Origin: Ruminococcus sp.
GTDB lineage: Bacteria; Bacillota; Clostridia; Lachnospirales; Lachnospiraceae
DNA length: 64,000 nt
Reading direction: 5' to 3'
Assembly (NCBI GenBank): GCA_013911065.1
Contig: JACERV010000009.1
Coordinates: 62,001 to 126,000, forward strand
Below, one piece after another: positions 18,121 through 27,126 of this stretch (the stretch's first letter is position 1; each line of letters begins with the position of its first letter). The notes beneath the pieces are model-generated. The model was not told the origin of the DNA. It did no database searches and was given only the letters and a program-made list of their open reading frames with translations. Made by a program: the position numbers and the translations under genes.

Positions 18121-19196
18121 AAATAAATCTTGTAAACGGTAAGCTGGTTGTCCGCTTTACCTTGAATTTTATACTGCATCAGATATTGATGTTTGTATTC
18201 GTTTCACTGCCAGGCATTTTCTACATTGTCGTTCTCAAACAACCAGAAAAACTATTTATTGTTAATCTGACAACAGGGATAATTATTGCCGCCTACTTGT
18301 TATATTGCTTGTTTTACGGCTATTATGTTGCGCGGCCAATGGCAGATATTTTAGTGAAAATAAGAAAGCTATCAAACGGAGAGTATCTTAATACCGTCAC
18401 AAATACACGCTTTCGCTCCTCTTCCAGCCGCCTTTACCGTGAGGTCTATGCGAACCTTGAAGCTCTTTCCGCAACCCTGCAGGAAAACGAACGGAGGCGG
18501 ACAGAGTTTGAGCAGTTGAGGCAGGAATGGGCGGCAGGCGTCACCCATGACTTAAAAACCCCTTTGTCTTATATTTCAGGCTATACAGACATACTCTTGG
18601 CGGCTGAACATGAATGGAGCGAAGACGAAAAGAAAGAATTTTTACAACTTATCAAGGATAAGTCTGCCCACATGGAGGAACTTATCAACGACCTGGGAAT
18701 CGCTTTTCGGATGGATCACCCCATCGGCATCAAGTTTTCTTCTGAAAAAATAGAACTGATAGAACTAATCCGCAGAGTGGTTGCGGAAACAGTAAATATG
18801 CCTTCCGTTAAAGACAATCGTTTTGAAATACTCGGAGAGGAAGACCCCCTTTATTTAATGGGTGACGCCGGGCTACTCAAAAGGGCTTTTTCAAACCTGC
18901 TGGTCAATGCGGTTGTTCATAACCCGGCGGGTACGGCAATTACAGTACAGATACAAAATGGTACACCTATAGAAATTCAGGTAACAGACAATGGAAAAGG
19001 AATGGATGAGCAAAGTGCCAGCCATTTGTTTGACCGCTATTATCGGGGAACCTCAACTGATATTCCTACAGGTGGAACAGGGCTTGGTATGGCGATTGTC
19101 AGGCAGATTATAACGGCCCATCAGGGAACAGTAGATGTAAAAAGCAAAATAGGGCATGGAACATCAATTATAATCCGATTGCCACACATGCTTTAA
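18117..19196 (+). CDS. Two-transmembrane sensor histidine kinase (VanS/NisK-like)
   Basis: A 359-residue kinase. Two hydrophobic segments near residues 16-42 and 52-78 are joined by a very short extracellular loop, the design of intramembrane or bacitracin-type sensors. HAMP follows, then the H-box AAGVTHDLKTPLSYISGYTD near residue 145 and ATPase motifs NLLVNAVVHNPAGT and TDNGKGMDEQS, ending with GGTGLGMAIVRQII. The short sensor loop suggests it detects transporter state or a membrane-acting compound. Its stop codon overlaps that of the convergent isomerase gene by 4 bp, with no room for a terminator between them. Confidence 0.88.
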   Translation: MKINLVNGKLVVRFTLNFILHQILMFVFVSLPGIFYIVVLKQPEKLFIVNLTTGIIIAAYLLYCLFYGYYVARPMADILVKIRKLSNGEYLNTVTNTRFRSSSSRLYREVYANLEALSATLQENERRRTEFEQLRQEWAAGVTHDLKTPLSYISGYTDILLAAEHEWSEDEKKEFLQLIKDKSAHMEELINDLGIAFRMDHPIGIKFSSEKIELIELIRRVVAETVNMPSVKDNRFEILGEEDPLYLMGDAGLLKRAFSNLLVNAVVHNPAGTAITVQIQNGTPIEIQVTDNGKGMDEQSASHLFDRYYRGTSTDIPTGGTGLGMAIVRQIITAHQGTVDVKSKIGHGTSIIIRLPHML

Positions 19197-20692
19197 TCCA
19201 GTGTAACAGATGGTACTTCCAGCAAATCCGCTACCTTCTCATAGAGTAACCCATGATGCCCGATACTCATGGCAAAGTGATGTGTTGGTGATTCACAAAA
19301 CCACTCATCCATATAAGAATCCGGGTCTTTTTTAAACTTAACAGGTGTCTGAGTGTTTCCAATTGTCATAACTTCCCTGTCTGTTGATTCAGCCTCTGTT
19401 ATGATAAACTTCAGTTTACCATCTATGGTCTGGGTACATCCCAAATTGGTAATCTCTCCGCTGCGCACTTTTGCCTCTACCGATACACCAGTTCCCTGTT
19501 TACCATGATATAGTCCCATTCCTCTCAAAATTGGTTTTCCTTTTGCTATCTCCAGATGGAATGGTCCGTCATGTCCAAGAAGAATGGTGTTATCCTCGTA
19601 ATCCACAGTTACAATCTCGCAGAAACTGCCGCCCTTCCCTAAAATATCACACACCTTCATTGCCAGACAGGTTTTTAAATCCCCTTCTCCTGCACATGGA
19701 ATTCCTTTTGCGGTCAAAAGAGAATGTCCTACAATAAAACCTCCCTGAAGTTCTTCATAATGATTGCCGGGTGCGCCATGATAGTAATAAGTCAGTGCAT
19801 CCAGGTCAAATTCTTTTACTAATTTCTCCTGAGCTACAGCAACCCTGGCAGACCAGTCCATTTGTGCATCCGTAGGTTTTTGCGCAAGAGGATCTGCAGC
19901 CGCGTCCTCACTGATTGTAAAGAATTCCTCTATCTCTCTTCTCATTTCTGCGATTTCCTCTTCCGTTACACGCTGCAGATGACGGTCCAGATCACACATC
20001 TCCAGTACCTGCAAATGAGCTCCCGTCTGGGCCTGGAACATGGTAAAGTCACTGTACATATCCAGCATCCCACTGTATGTGTTACCCAAAAATCCAAATC
20101 TTGCCCCTCTTAAATTACATGTTACCTTTGCAGCCAATACCCATTCCTCTATCTTTTGCCATGCACGTTTTGCTTCGGGACGCTCTGCAGTTGCCTCATT
20201 TGTCATAGAAATTTCAGGTGTATAATCCAGTCCCAGAAGTCCATTTACAACACGGAACTTTATTCCGGCACGGTTAAATGCATTTGATATCTCCGGTACC
20301 GGGCAGGCTCCGCAGTGTGCAAGCCATTCTCCGGTTGTTGTCTTTTGATAATTTATCCTAGCTGTTGGCTGAAGATTCAATACTACAGCAGGTGCACTGC
20401 AGATTTGATGAACCGGCAGAATAGATGCACTTGTTACATAAGTAGCTGAGTGTGCCAGAATCAGGTCCACATGTACTACATTGAAATACTCTCCCGCCTT
20501 CTTGCCCTCCTGTTCACAATCAACCAATCCATAATAATATACTTCCGCGCCGAATTGCTCTACTTTCTCGGTTATAAACTTCCCATACTCTATAAGCCTT
20601 TCCTGAAGTCCCGGAAACTGTGTCCAGTAATGCTTCAATCCCATAGAATAAATTCCGATTTTAGGTTTTTTTAGATTTTTTCTCTCAAACAT
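19193..20692 (-). CDS. L-arabinose isomerase-family sugar isomerase, divergent
   Basis: A 499-residue protein of AraA length. The C-terminal half aligns by motif with AraA: CAGEGDLKTCLAMK (catalytic Glu region, near 322), GGSFCEIVTVDYED (near 342), ILLGHDGPFHLEI (metal His region, near 358) and SPTHHFAMSIGHHG (second His region, near 472). The N-terminal half is less similar, and the AraA motif GSHMLEV is altered, so substrate is probably not L-arabinose. L-fucose, D-arabinose or another deoxy sugar is possible given the rhamnose-type importer and AraC genes next to it. AGGAGG precedes the ATG by 7 nt. It is divergent from the AraC gene at 20850. Confidence 0.75.
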   Translation of the reverse strand: MFERKNLKKPKIGIYSMGLKHYWTQFPGLQERLIEYGKFITEKVEQFGAEVYYYGLVDCEQEGKKAGEYFNVVHVDLILAHSATYVTSASILPVHQICSAPAVVLNLQPTARINYQKTTTGEWLAHCGACPVPEISNAFNRAGIKFRVVNGLLGLDYTPEISMTNEATAERPEAKRAWQKIEEWVLAAKVTCNLRGARFGFLGNTYSGMLDMYSDFTMFQAQTGAHLQVLEMCDLDRHLQRVTEEEIAEMRREIEEFFTISEDAAADPLAQKPTDAQMDWSARVAVAQEKLVKEFDLDALTYYYHGAPGNHYEELQGGFIVGHSLLTAKGIPCAGEGDLKTCLAMKVCDILGKGGSFCEIVTVDYEDNTILLGHDGPFHLEIAKGKPILRGMGLYHGKQGTGVSVEAKVRSGEITNLGCTQTIDGKLKFIITEAESTDREVMTIGNTQTPVKFKKDPDSYMDEWFCESPTHHFAMSIGHHGLLYEKVADLLEVPSVTLD

Positions 20693-20765
20693 AACTTAAC
20701 CTCCTGCTATCCATGCATACATTTAGTTACAGCTCAGCCATAAGCTAACTTTGCTTTGTTATTTG

Positions 20766-20794
20766 TTTACAAATACATTATAATCTTGTAATAT
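20766..20794 (+). promoter_or_regulatory. Promoter of the AraC gene at 20850
   Basis: TTTACA (20766-20771) and TAATAT (20789-20794) are 17 bp apart on the plus strand, about 55 bp upstream of the regulator. The same 150-bp spacer must also hold the isomerase promoter on the other strand. Confidence 0.6.
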
Positions 20795-20849
20795 AAGAAT
20801 TGCATCCAAGCAAATTGTTTAAAAATAGCAGAATATTGTGGTGGTATTT

Positions 20850-21731
20850 ATGAAGCAGCAAACACTTTTGGAACGAGGTTTCCACACCTGGAGCGAAGAC
20901 TCCATCCGTTTGATTCTTACGTCCAGCAGGACGGCTAAAGCAACATATTTTTATACACAGGAAATCGGATATTTTAAAACCTTTTATCCATATTTTTCTG
21001 AACGTCAGAACCTGGACTCCTTTTTGATTGTTTATACAGTGTCCGGGAAAGGGCATCTGCAATATGAGGGCCGTGACTATACTCTCACGAAAGGACAATG
21101 CTTTTTTATTCACTGTGAACAGCACCATCTTTACCATACAGACGAAGAAGAAGACTGGGAAATTCTCTGGATTCATTTTAATGGAAACAGTGCTCTGGGC
21201 TATTATAAAGAATTTACAAGAAATGAATTCCGTATCTTAAATTGCAGAGACGGCTGCTTTATGGAACGCACACTCTGGAGGATTATTGGGCTTTATAAGA
21301 AGAGAGATTTAACCACAGAGCTGGTTACTTCTAATCTGATTAATAGTATTCTGACGGAACTATTGCTTCAAACTGCTACTAACAGTGCAGATACCTTTCT
21401 TATTCCTGATTACGTAAAAGAAATTTCCCGGGAAATTAACAAAAACTTCAAATCGGAGCTTTCACTTTCTCATTTTGAAGAGCTTACTCACAGAAGCCGT
21501 TATCATATATCAAAAGAATTCAAAAGATACATGGGACTCACAATCAATGAGTATCTCATTGTAACCCGTATCTCTTATGCCAAAGAACTGCTGAAATATT
21601 CTGACTTGTCCATTCATGAGATTGCTTTCGAAACGGGTATAAATCATGTGACTCATTTTATTAATCTATTTAAAACACGGGAGGGTATTACTCCTCTTGC
21701 ATATAGAAAGTCATGGAGGGATAAAATTTGA
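20850..21731 (+). CDS. AraC-family transcriptional regulator with cupin sensor
   Basis: A 293-residue regulator. The N-terminal cupin-like sugar-binding region includes LIVYTVSGKGHLQYEGRDYT near residue 58 and a His-rich FFIHCEQHHLYH. The C-terminal AraC domain has both helix-turn-helix units (LSLSHFEELTHRSRYHISKE and LSIHEIAFETGINHVTHFIN). In-frame GTG codons at 20838 and 20841 are possible starts, but the ATG at 20850 has a GGTGG element upstream and is preferred. It is divergent from the isomerase and convergent with the second importer operon; either may be its target. Confidence 0.85.
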   Translation: MKQQTLLERGFHTWSEDSIRLILTSSRTAKATYFYTQEIGYFKTFYPYFSERQNLDSFLIVYTVSGKGHLQYEGRDYTLTKGQCFFIHCEQHHLYHTDEEEDWEILWIHFNGNSALGYYKEFTRNEFRILNCRDGCFMERTLWRIIGLYKKRDLTTELVTSNLINSILTELLLQTATNSADTFLIPDYVKEISREINKNFKSELSLSHFEELTHRSRYHISKEFKRYMGLTINEYLIVTRISYAKELLKYSDLSIHEIAFETGINHVTHFINLFKTREGITPLAYRKSWRDKI

Positions 21732-21783
21732 AGTAAAACATGTACCTCTGTACAATGGTAAGAAAAGTGAATAAGGAATAAAG

Positions 21784-21827
21784 AAGGGAAAGAATTCCTT
21801 ACTCAGAATTCTTTCCCTTTTTTTTAT
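21784..21827. terminator. Bidirectional terminator between AraC and importer operon
   Basis: Perfect 14-bp stem (21784-21797 with 21806-21819), 8-nt loop, followed on the plus strand by a run of eight T. It separates the convergent AraC gene and the second binding-protein gene. Confidence 0.92.
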
Positions 21828-21838
21828 AAATCAGTATC

Positions 21839-23020
21839 CTACAGAACGTCAATCCACTGGCTCATATTATCTTTATCAAAGATAAACGGTGTTCCTGCAA
21901 GGACTGCTGTTCCATCTCCACTTTGGTATGCCTCGTATGTTGCGGCGTCATAGTCCCGGAATTTCTCCATGCTAAATGAAGAACCAACCTTTCCGTCAAA
22001 TCCGTCATTGAGTGTTGCGTCTATAGCTGCTCCTGCCACTGCCCCTAGGTGAATAACATCCCACAGCATCATGTACGGGCAAACAGAATCAAATGCATTG
22101 TCGTCTGATGACTTAGGCATAAAGGATTGCATTTCAGAAGGAAGCCCCAGACCTGTCAGTCTGATGCCGCTGTTTGCGGACTTAAGTGCCTGACCTGCTG
22201 CTGCAATACCTACGGTTGTAGGGGAAATGATACAGTCCACAGAATTTTCTGCGATAAATGCCTGTGCCTGGGTTGTAGACTCTGTCAAGTCATCGTTACC
22301 ATATTTCTTGTCAAGGTTCGGACTTACTTTGCCTGCATAGAAATCCTTTGCCAATTCTTTTTCCATTTCTGCAATCCATGAGTTTTGTACCGGTGTGTCG
22401 ATGGATGCGGAAAGAACGCCCAGTTTGATTTCATCTCCTGAATATTTAGCAAGTTCGCTCTTTACTGTTTCTTCCATCTTTCCATCCCCAGGATAATCAA
22501 CGCCAAGTGTGATTAATACGGCTGCCTGGATAAGATAAGACCCAATGTCTGCTGTTTCAGCTTGATTTACGTGGCAAACGCGGTATTCCGGATTTGCCTC
22601 AGAGTCGATAGATACTATAGGGATTCCTGCTTCTTTTGCCTTCTTAAATACTTCATCGTAGCCAGCGTCACCATTTGTAGAAATTGTAATAGAAGCCACC
22701 TTCTGGGTAATCAGTTCGTCCAACATCTGCACCTGTGCAGCAACTGTTGTTTCGGCAGGGCTTTTATATGCTGTTTTCTGCCCCTTTTCTTCCAAATACT
22801 CTGAAAATCCCTCATACATCAAATCTCCAAAGGTATTTCCTGTAGACTTGAACATAAATACGTTTGTTCCTTCCAGAGAACCGCCGCTGGAAGCTTCTGC
22901 AGTCTTATCCCCTGCATCTTCCCCGTTTGCTGTTTCACTTTTCGTGGTACTGCATCCCACCAGTGATGCCAGCATCATTGCGCTTACACCTAACGCTACT
23001 AACCTCTTCCAATTTCTCAT
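21839..23020 (-). CDS. Second rhamnose-type ABC substrate-binding lipoprotein
   Basis: A 393-residue lipoprotein. The lipobox LVGC lies near residues 20-23, followed by a low-complexity linker to about residue 48. The binding fold contains FKSTGNTFGDLMYEGF, TISTNGDAGYDEVFKKA, SPTTVGIAAAGQAL, LTGLGLPSEMQSF and CPYMMLWDVIHLG, giving the same motif order as the RhaS-like protein at 6876-7949 but with a 35-residue insertion near 165-215. It serves the importer encoded by 23117-26909. Substrate is probably related to, but distinct from, that of the first importer. Confidence 0.87.
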   Translation of the reverse strand: MRNWKRLVALGVSAMMLASLVGCSTTKSETANGEDAGDKTAEASSGGSLEGTNVFMFKSTGNTFGDLMYEGFSEYLEEKGQKTAYKSPAETTVAAQVQMLDELITQKVASITISTNGDAGYDEVFKKAKEAGIPIVSIDSEANPEYRVCHVNQAETADIGSYLIQAAVLITLGVDYPGDGKMEETVKSELAKYSGDEIKLGVLSASIDTPVQNSWIAEMEKELAKDFYAGKVSPNLDKKYGNDDLTESTTQAQAFIAENSVDCIISPTTVGIAAAGQALKSANSGIRLTGLGLPSEMQSFMPKSSDDNAFDSVCPYMMLWDVIHLGAVAGAAIDATLNDGFDGKVGSSFSMEKFRDYDAATYEAYQSGDGTAVLAGTPFIFDKDNMSQWIDVL

Positions 23021-23116
23021 ACTACTTCCTCCTTGTTTTTTATTTTATAAACAGCCTTCCGCTGCCTATAGCAAAATACTAGATAAAAATACTGATTGAG
23101 CTGCTAATATTCAAGG

Positions 23117-24391
23117 TTACTTTACTGCAAAACGCTCTCTGGCTTTTCTTTCATCCTCCTTCTGCTCCTGCAGCCATGCTGCGCTCTGCTCTTTACATTT
23201 CTTTTGGAGAGATGCAATCTTATCCTTATACTTTTTAATTTTTGCTGTTTTATCAGACTCGTTTAATGCAGTATCTTTTTTTATCTCCGCCATTGCATTT
23301 TTCAAAGCTTTTACTTCTTCTGCCGTCCTGTTATTTAATGCTTCTACATTTTTATTTCCCTTATAAATCGCTTTTAACTTGATGTTGGCGATAAGCTGTC
23401 TGTTCACATTCGGAATCAGCACTGCAATAATCAGGATAAATCCTGTAACAATTTTTCTCGAATTGGCGTCTACTTCCAGCAATCCAAGCGTGTAAGTAAG
23501 GAATGCCATAATGAGAGTTGCGATAACAGGTCCGTAAACCTTTCCTTTTCCACCATTTGTAGATACACCGCCCAAAACGCAGATTGCAATAGCCGTCATC
23601 TCATATCCCGTGCCCATGGTAGAGGACACACTTCCCCCCATTCTTCCTACAAAGAAAATAGAGGCAATTCCGCACATAGCACCCATAAGGATAAATACAA
23701 TTAATTTTGTCTTTCTAACATCAATTCCCGAATACTGCGCACATGTTGCGTTGTTTCCGATGACATACAGCTTTCTTCCGAATCTTGATTTATGAAGTAT
23801 AAAAACAAATACTGCACCCATAATCAGAAACAGAATCAATGAAAGCGGGATTCCTGCAATATTCACCCATGCAACAGTTGTATAAAAACTTGGAAATACT
23901 TTCAGCACATTGACATCAAGTATAATCTTTACAATGCCTCTGAACAGCATGGACGTGGCAATCGTCACAATAACCGCAGGCATTCCTATGTATGCCACAC
24001 AATAACCGTTAAATGCCCCACACAGTGCTCCGGCCAGGATTCCGGCAAAGACGCCGATAAAAGCGGGCGCACCTGAGGCGCAGCACAATCCGGTTACCAT
24101 AGATGCAAAAATCATATTGGAAGCTACTGACACATCAATATCTCCCAGCATCAGTATGAAGATCATACCCAGCACAAGAGGGCACACATCCATTCCCGAC
24201 TGAATGATCGCCTGAATTGTTCCCTGTGAAAAGTAAAGATTTGTTTTTTTGACCATTAACACAATGTTAATTAAAATCAAAATATAGACCAATACCATTT
24301 CCCAGCTCACTAAAAACTTTGATAAGTTAAACCCCTGTTTTATTTCCAAATCTCTCACAGGTGATGTTTTTATATTTTTTTCTCCACTCAT
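23117..24391 (-). CDS. Sugar ABC transporter permease with charged C-terminal tail
   Basis: A 424-residue RbsC/RhaQ-type permease, about 90 residues longer than its relatives. The membrane domain holds MLGDIDVSVASNMIFASMVT near residue 82 and GGVSTNGGKGKVYG near 275. It normally would end near residue 345; residues 345-424 are instead a highly charged Lys/Glu/Ala-rich region with heptad-like Leu/Ala/Ile spacing, predicted as a cytoplasmic coiled coil. The gene shares its start base with the stop of the permease upstream (24391). It forms the channel with that permease. The tail has no recognised function. Confidence 0.85.
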   Translation of the reverse strand: MSGEKNIKTSPVRDLEIKQGFNLSKFLVSWEMVLVYILILINIVLMVKKTNLYFSQGTIQAIIQSGMDVCPLVLGMIFILMLGDIDVSVASNMIFASMVTGLCCASGAPAFIGVFAGILAGALCGAFNGYCVAYIGMPAVIVTIATSMLFRGIVKIILDVNVLKVFPSFYTTVAWVNIAGIPLSLILFLIMGAVFVFILHKSRFGRKLYVIGNNATCAQYSGIDVRKTKLIVFILMGAMCGIASIFFVGRMGGSVSSTMGTGYEMTAIAICVLGGVSTNGGKGKVYGPVIATLIMAFLTYTLGLLEVDANSRKIVTGFILIIAVLIPNVNRQLIANIKLKAIYKGNKNVEALNNRTAEEVKALKNAMAEIKKDTALNESDKTAKIKKYKDKIASLQKKCKEQSAAWLQEQKEDERKARERFAVK

Positions 24392-25401
24392 TAGATTAAA
24401 GCACTCCTTTCCTTCAGTGCTCTCCTTTCAGCAGAGCGTTCCATATAAATGTTCAGTGCAACTGCAGCAATGATGATTGCTCCCTGGATAGCATCTGACC
24501 ATACACTTAAGCCTGGAAGAAGGCTGATAAAGTATGTAATAACCGCCATCATCAGGAATCCGATAATGACTCCGTCAACCTTTCCTTTTCCACCGCTGAT
24601 GCTTACGCCTCCGAGAATACAGATTGCAATGGCTGTCATTTCATAACCTTCCCCTATACTGTAGCTGCATGTTGCATAATTTGCCGTATAAAGCATTCCG
24701 CCAAGCCCTGCCAGTGCACCGCAAAGTGTCATTGCGAGAAATACAACCCGCTCCTCTTTGATACCTGCAACCTGTGAGGATTCGCGGTTTGTCCCAATTG
24801 CATAAATCCGTCTTCCTCTTGATGTATATCCCAGGAAAAGAATTGCCAGGGCAAACACAAGAACCAGGATCCACAAAATCGACGGAATACCCAAGATTCT
24901 TAGTGTGGCAAACTTTAAGTACCCTTCTGTAAACTGATGAGGAAACCACCACTGTCCGCCGCTGAACAAGAAGGAAAATCCTCTAAATGCATACATTGTT
25001 CCAAGCGTTGCAATCATAGGTACCATTTTGAAATAACCTACAAGAATTCCGTTAAATGCACCGCACAGTGCGCCGATTAACAGTGCAAGCAGGATCCACA
25101 GAACTGCCGGCACATTTGGATTTTCTGCCATCAGGCGACAGCATACCACACCTGTCAGGGACAGAGTTGCTCCAATAGAGATATCAATACCTGCTGTCAG
25201 AATAACCATCATCTCCCCAATTGCGAGAAGCCCGTAGACTGCATTGTTCTGAAGCATGTTAATAATTGAGTTCACCGAATACATTGATGGGGTAATAATT
25301 GCTGCAAGAATAAGGAGAACAACAAGTCCAAGAAGCAAACCGAAGTTCCTGTTCCCTGTCATTTTTGCAAGGATTGATTTATTACTTTCTGTAGTTCTCA
25401 T
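24391..25401 (-). CDS. Sugar ABC transporter permease
   Basis: A 336-residue RbsC-type permease. Motifs include ILTAGIDISIGATLSLTGVV near residue 67 and GGVSISGGKGKVDGV near 272. About eight to ten hydrophobic segments are evident. It lies 2 bp after the ATPase gene and overlaps the next permease by one base, so the genes are translated together. The membrane partner is the permease at 23117-24391. Confidence 0.86.
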   Translation of the reverse strand: MRTTESNKSILAKMTGNRNFGLLLGLVVLLILAAIITPSMYSVNSIINMLQNNAVYGLLAIGEMMVILTAGIDISIGATLSLTGVVCCRLMAENPNVPAVLWILLALLIGALCGAFNGILVGYFKMVPMIATLGTMYAFRGFSFLFSGGQWWFPHQFTEGYLKFATLRILGIPSILWILVLVFALAILFLGYTSRGRRIYAIGTNRESSQVAGIKEERVVFLAMTLCGALAGLGGMLYTANYATCSYSIGEGYEMTAIAICILGGVSISGGKGKVDGVIIGFLMMAVITYFISLLPGLSVWSDAIQGAIIIAAVALNIYMERSAERRALKERSALI

Positions 25402-25403
25402 TC

Positions 25404-26909
25404 CTAACTTTCCCTCCCATCTTCATGTTTTAAAGATGCTTCTAAAATCATTTCCTGGGTTGTGCCGTCTGTATCGAACTTTCCGGCAATCCTTCCATTT
25501 CTCATAACCACAATCCGGTCTGCCATGCCAAGAACCTCCGGCATTTCCGAAGATACCATGATAATCGCATATCCATTTGCTGTCAGTTCATTCATAATTT
25601 CATAAATGGAATACTTGGCACCAACATCGATACCCTTGGTGGGCTCATCCAAAATCAGCACTTTCAAATCACAGCTCAGCAATTTTGCAAAGACTACTTT
25701 TTGCTGGTTTCCACCTGATAAAGAAGACGGCGGAGCACTGATATCCTTTGCCTTAAGCTGAATCTTCTGGCACAATTCAATGGCATTTTTTGCCTCCGCT
25801 GCCACGTCAATTCTGCCGCCTTTTACAAACCTGCTCATATCGGCAGAAGATACATTTTGATAAATGGGAAGCTCATTCACAAGTCCCTGGGTCTGTCTGT
25901 CTTCCGGCAGCAGGCCGATTCCATAGTTTAATGCATCAATCGGACTGTTAATCTTTACGGCCTTTCCTTCCAGTTCGAAAGAACCTGAATCTGGCGTCAT
26001 AATGCCAAAAATATTCTGGCAGACCTCTGTGCGTCCCGCACCAACCAGTCCCGTCAATGCAAGAATTTCTCCTTTCCGTACATCGAAAGACACATTCTTG
26101 AAGTACCCCTCCTTGGAAATGTCGCTCACTTTCAGCACAACATCACCAATTTGAGCACTCTTGGGAGGATACATCTGTGTCAGCTCACGTCCAACCATTT
26201 CTGCAATTAATTTCTGGTTGGATATCTTATCCACATCCCAGCAGCCTATGTATTTTGAATCTCTAAATACCGTAACTCTGGTTGCCAGACGGTACATATC
26301 TTCAAACTTATGTGTAATAAAAATAATGGATACCCCTTCATCCCGCAAGTGTTCTGTAATCTGGTACAGCTCTTCACATTCCCTTCTTGAAAGTGATGCT
26401 GTAGGCTCATCCATAATCAGGATTCTCGCGTCTCTTGAAAAAGCCTTTGCAATCTCTACCAACTGCTGCTGTGCAACAGAAAGTGTACTCATTGGTTTAG
26501 ATACATCAATATTTTTACTCAATGGCTCAATCAGCTCTTTTGCCCTCTGAGTCATCAGTTTCCAATTATAAATCCCAAACTTATTCTTTATTTCCTGTCC
26601 CATAAAGATGTTTTCTGTTACTGACAAATCCGGAAAAGCCGTAACATGCTGATATATGGCCGCTATCCCAAGTTTTGCCGAATCTTCCGTAGAACGAAGG
26701 GTAATCTTCTCCTTTTCCAGCAGCATCATACCGCTGTCCGGCTGATGAACTCCTGTTATTACTTTGATGAATGTTGACTTACCGGCACCGTTCTCACCCA
26801 TAAGAGCATGTATCTCACCTTTTTTTAACTGAAAGTGTACGCCGTCCAATGCAGTCACACCACCGAAAGTTTTTACCACATCTTTCAGTTCCAAGATATA
26901 CTCACTCAT
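25404..26909 (-). CDS. Sugar ABC transporter ATP-binding protein, two ATPase domains
   Basis: A 501-residue tandem ABC ATPase similar in layout to the one at 10043-11533. First domain: GENGAGKST near residue 38, LSVAQQQLVEIAKAFS near 145, ILIMDEPTASLS near 165. Second: GLVGAGRTEVCQ near 290, LSGGNQQKVVFAKLL near 405, VLILDEPTKGIDVGAK near 425. An ATG at 26972 is in frame, but MSEYILELKD at 26909 corresponds exactly to the start of the paralogue and a GGGG-containing site precedes it. First gene of the second importer operon, divergent from the AraC gene at 27127. Confidence 0.87.
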   Translation of the reverse strand: MSEYILELKDVVKTFGGVTALDGVHFQLKKGEIHALMGENGAGKSTFIKVITGVHQPDSGMMLLEKEKITLRSTEDSAKLGIAAIYQHVTAFPDLSVTENIFMGQEIKNKFGIYNWKLMTQRAKELIEPLSKNIDVSKPMSTLSVAQQQLVEIAKAFSRDARILIMDEPTASLSRRECEELYQITEHLRDEGVSIIFITHKFEDMYRLATRVTVFRDSKYIGCWDVDKISNQKLIAEMVGRELTQMYPPKSAQIGDVVLKVSDISKEGYFKNVSFDVRKGEILALTGLVGAGRTEVCQNIFGIMTPDSGSFELEGKAVKINSPIDALNYGIGLLPEDRQTQGLVNELPIYQNVSSADMSRFVKGGRIDVAAEAKNAIELCQKIQLKAKDISAPPSSLSGGNQQKVVFAKLLSCDLKVLILDEPTKGIDVGAKYSIYEIMNELTANGYAIIMVSSEMPEVLGMADRIVVMRNGRIAGKFDTDGTTQEMILEASLKHEDGRES

Positions 26910-27007
26910 TCTGCTTTCCCCTTTCACCTTTTCATTTTCTGTTTGACCTCTTTCCCATATCCACCTATCCATGCACCTAGTATCACTACCTTTCCTCTAT
27001 TATTCAA

Positions 27008-27046
27008 TATCATAAATTGTTATTTCGTTATCATAAATTGTCATTT
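27008..27046. promoter_or_regulatory. Tandem direct repeats, probable AraC operator
   Basis: Two 18-bp copies, TATCATAAATTGTTATTT (27008-27025) and TATCATAAATTGTCATTT (27029-27046), match at 17 of 18 positions with a 21-bp period, two helical turns. Direct half-sites of this spacing are usual for AraC dimers. They lie between the divergent AraC gene and importer operon. Confidence 0.7.
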
Positions 27047-27054
27047 TAAAGTAT

Positions 27055-27083
27055 TTGTCATTTTTAACCCACAATGTTATAAT
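27055..27083 (+). promoter_or_regulatory. Promoter of the AraC gene at 27127
   Basis: TTGTCA (27055-27060) and TATAAT (27078-27083) with 17-bp spacing on the plus strand, 43 bp upstream of the chosen start and directly after the tandem repeats. Confidence 0.75.
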
Positions 27084-27126
27084 TTTTGTAGCATTTTTAC
27101 AACATATGGACTGGAGAATACATATT

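Noticed and set aside
27008-27063. Tandem repeats considered as a short CRISPR array
   Set aside because: Only two full copies with a 3-bp gap, no spacers of constant length and no cas genes; the position and 21-bp period fit an AraC operator.
27055-27063. A third partial copy of the AraC repeat (TTGTCATTT)
   Set aside because: It is out of the 21-bp period and is accounted for by the -35 box of the AraC promoter.
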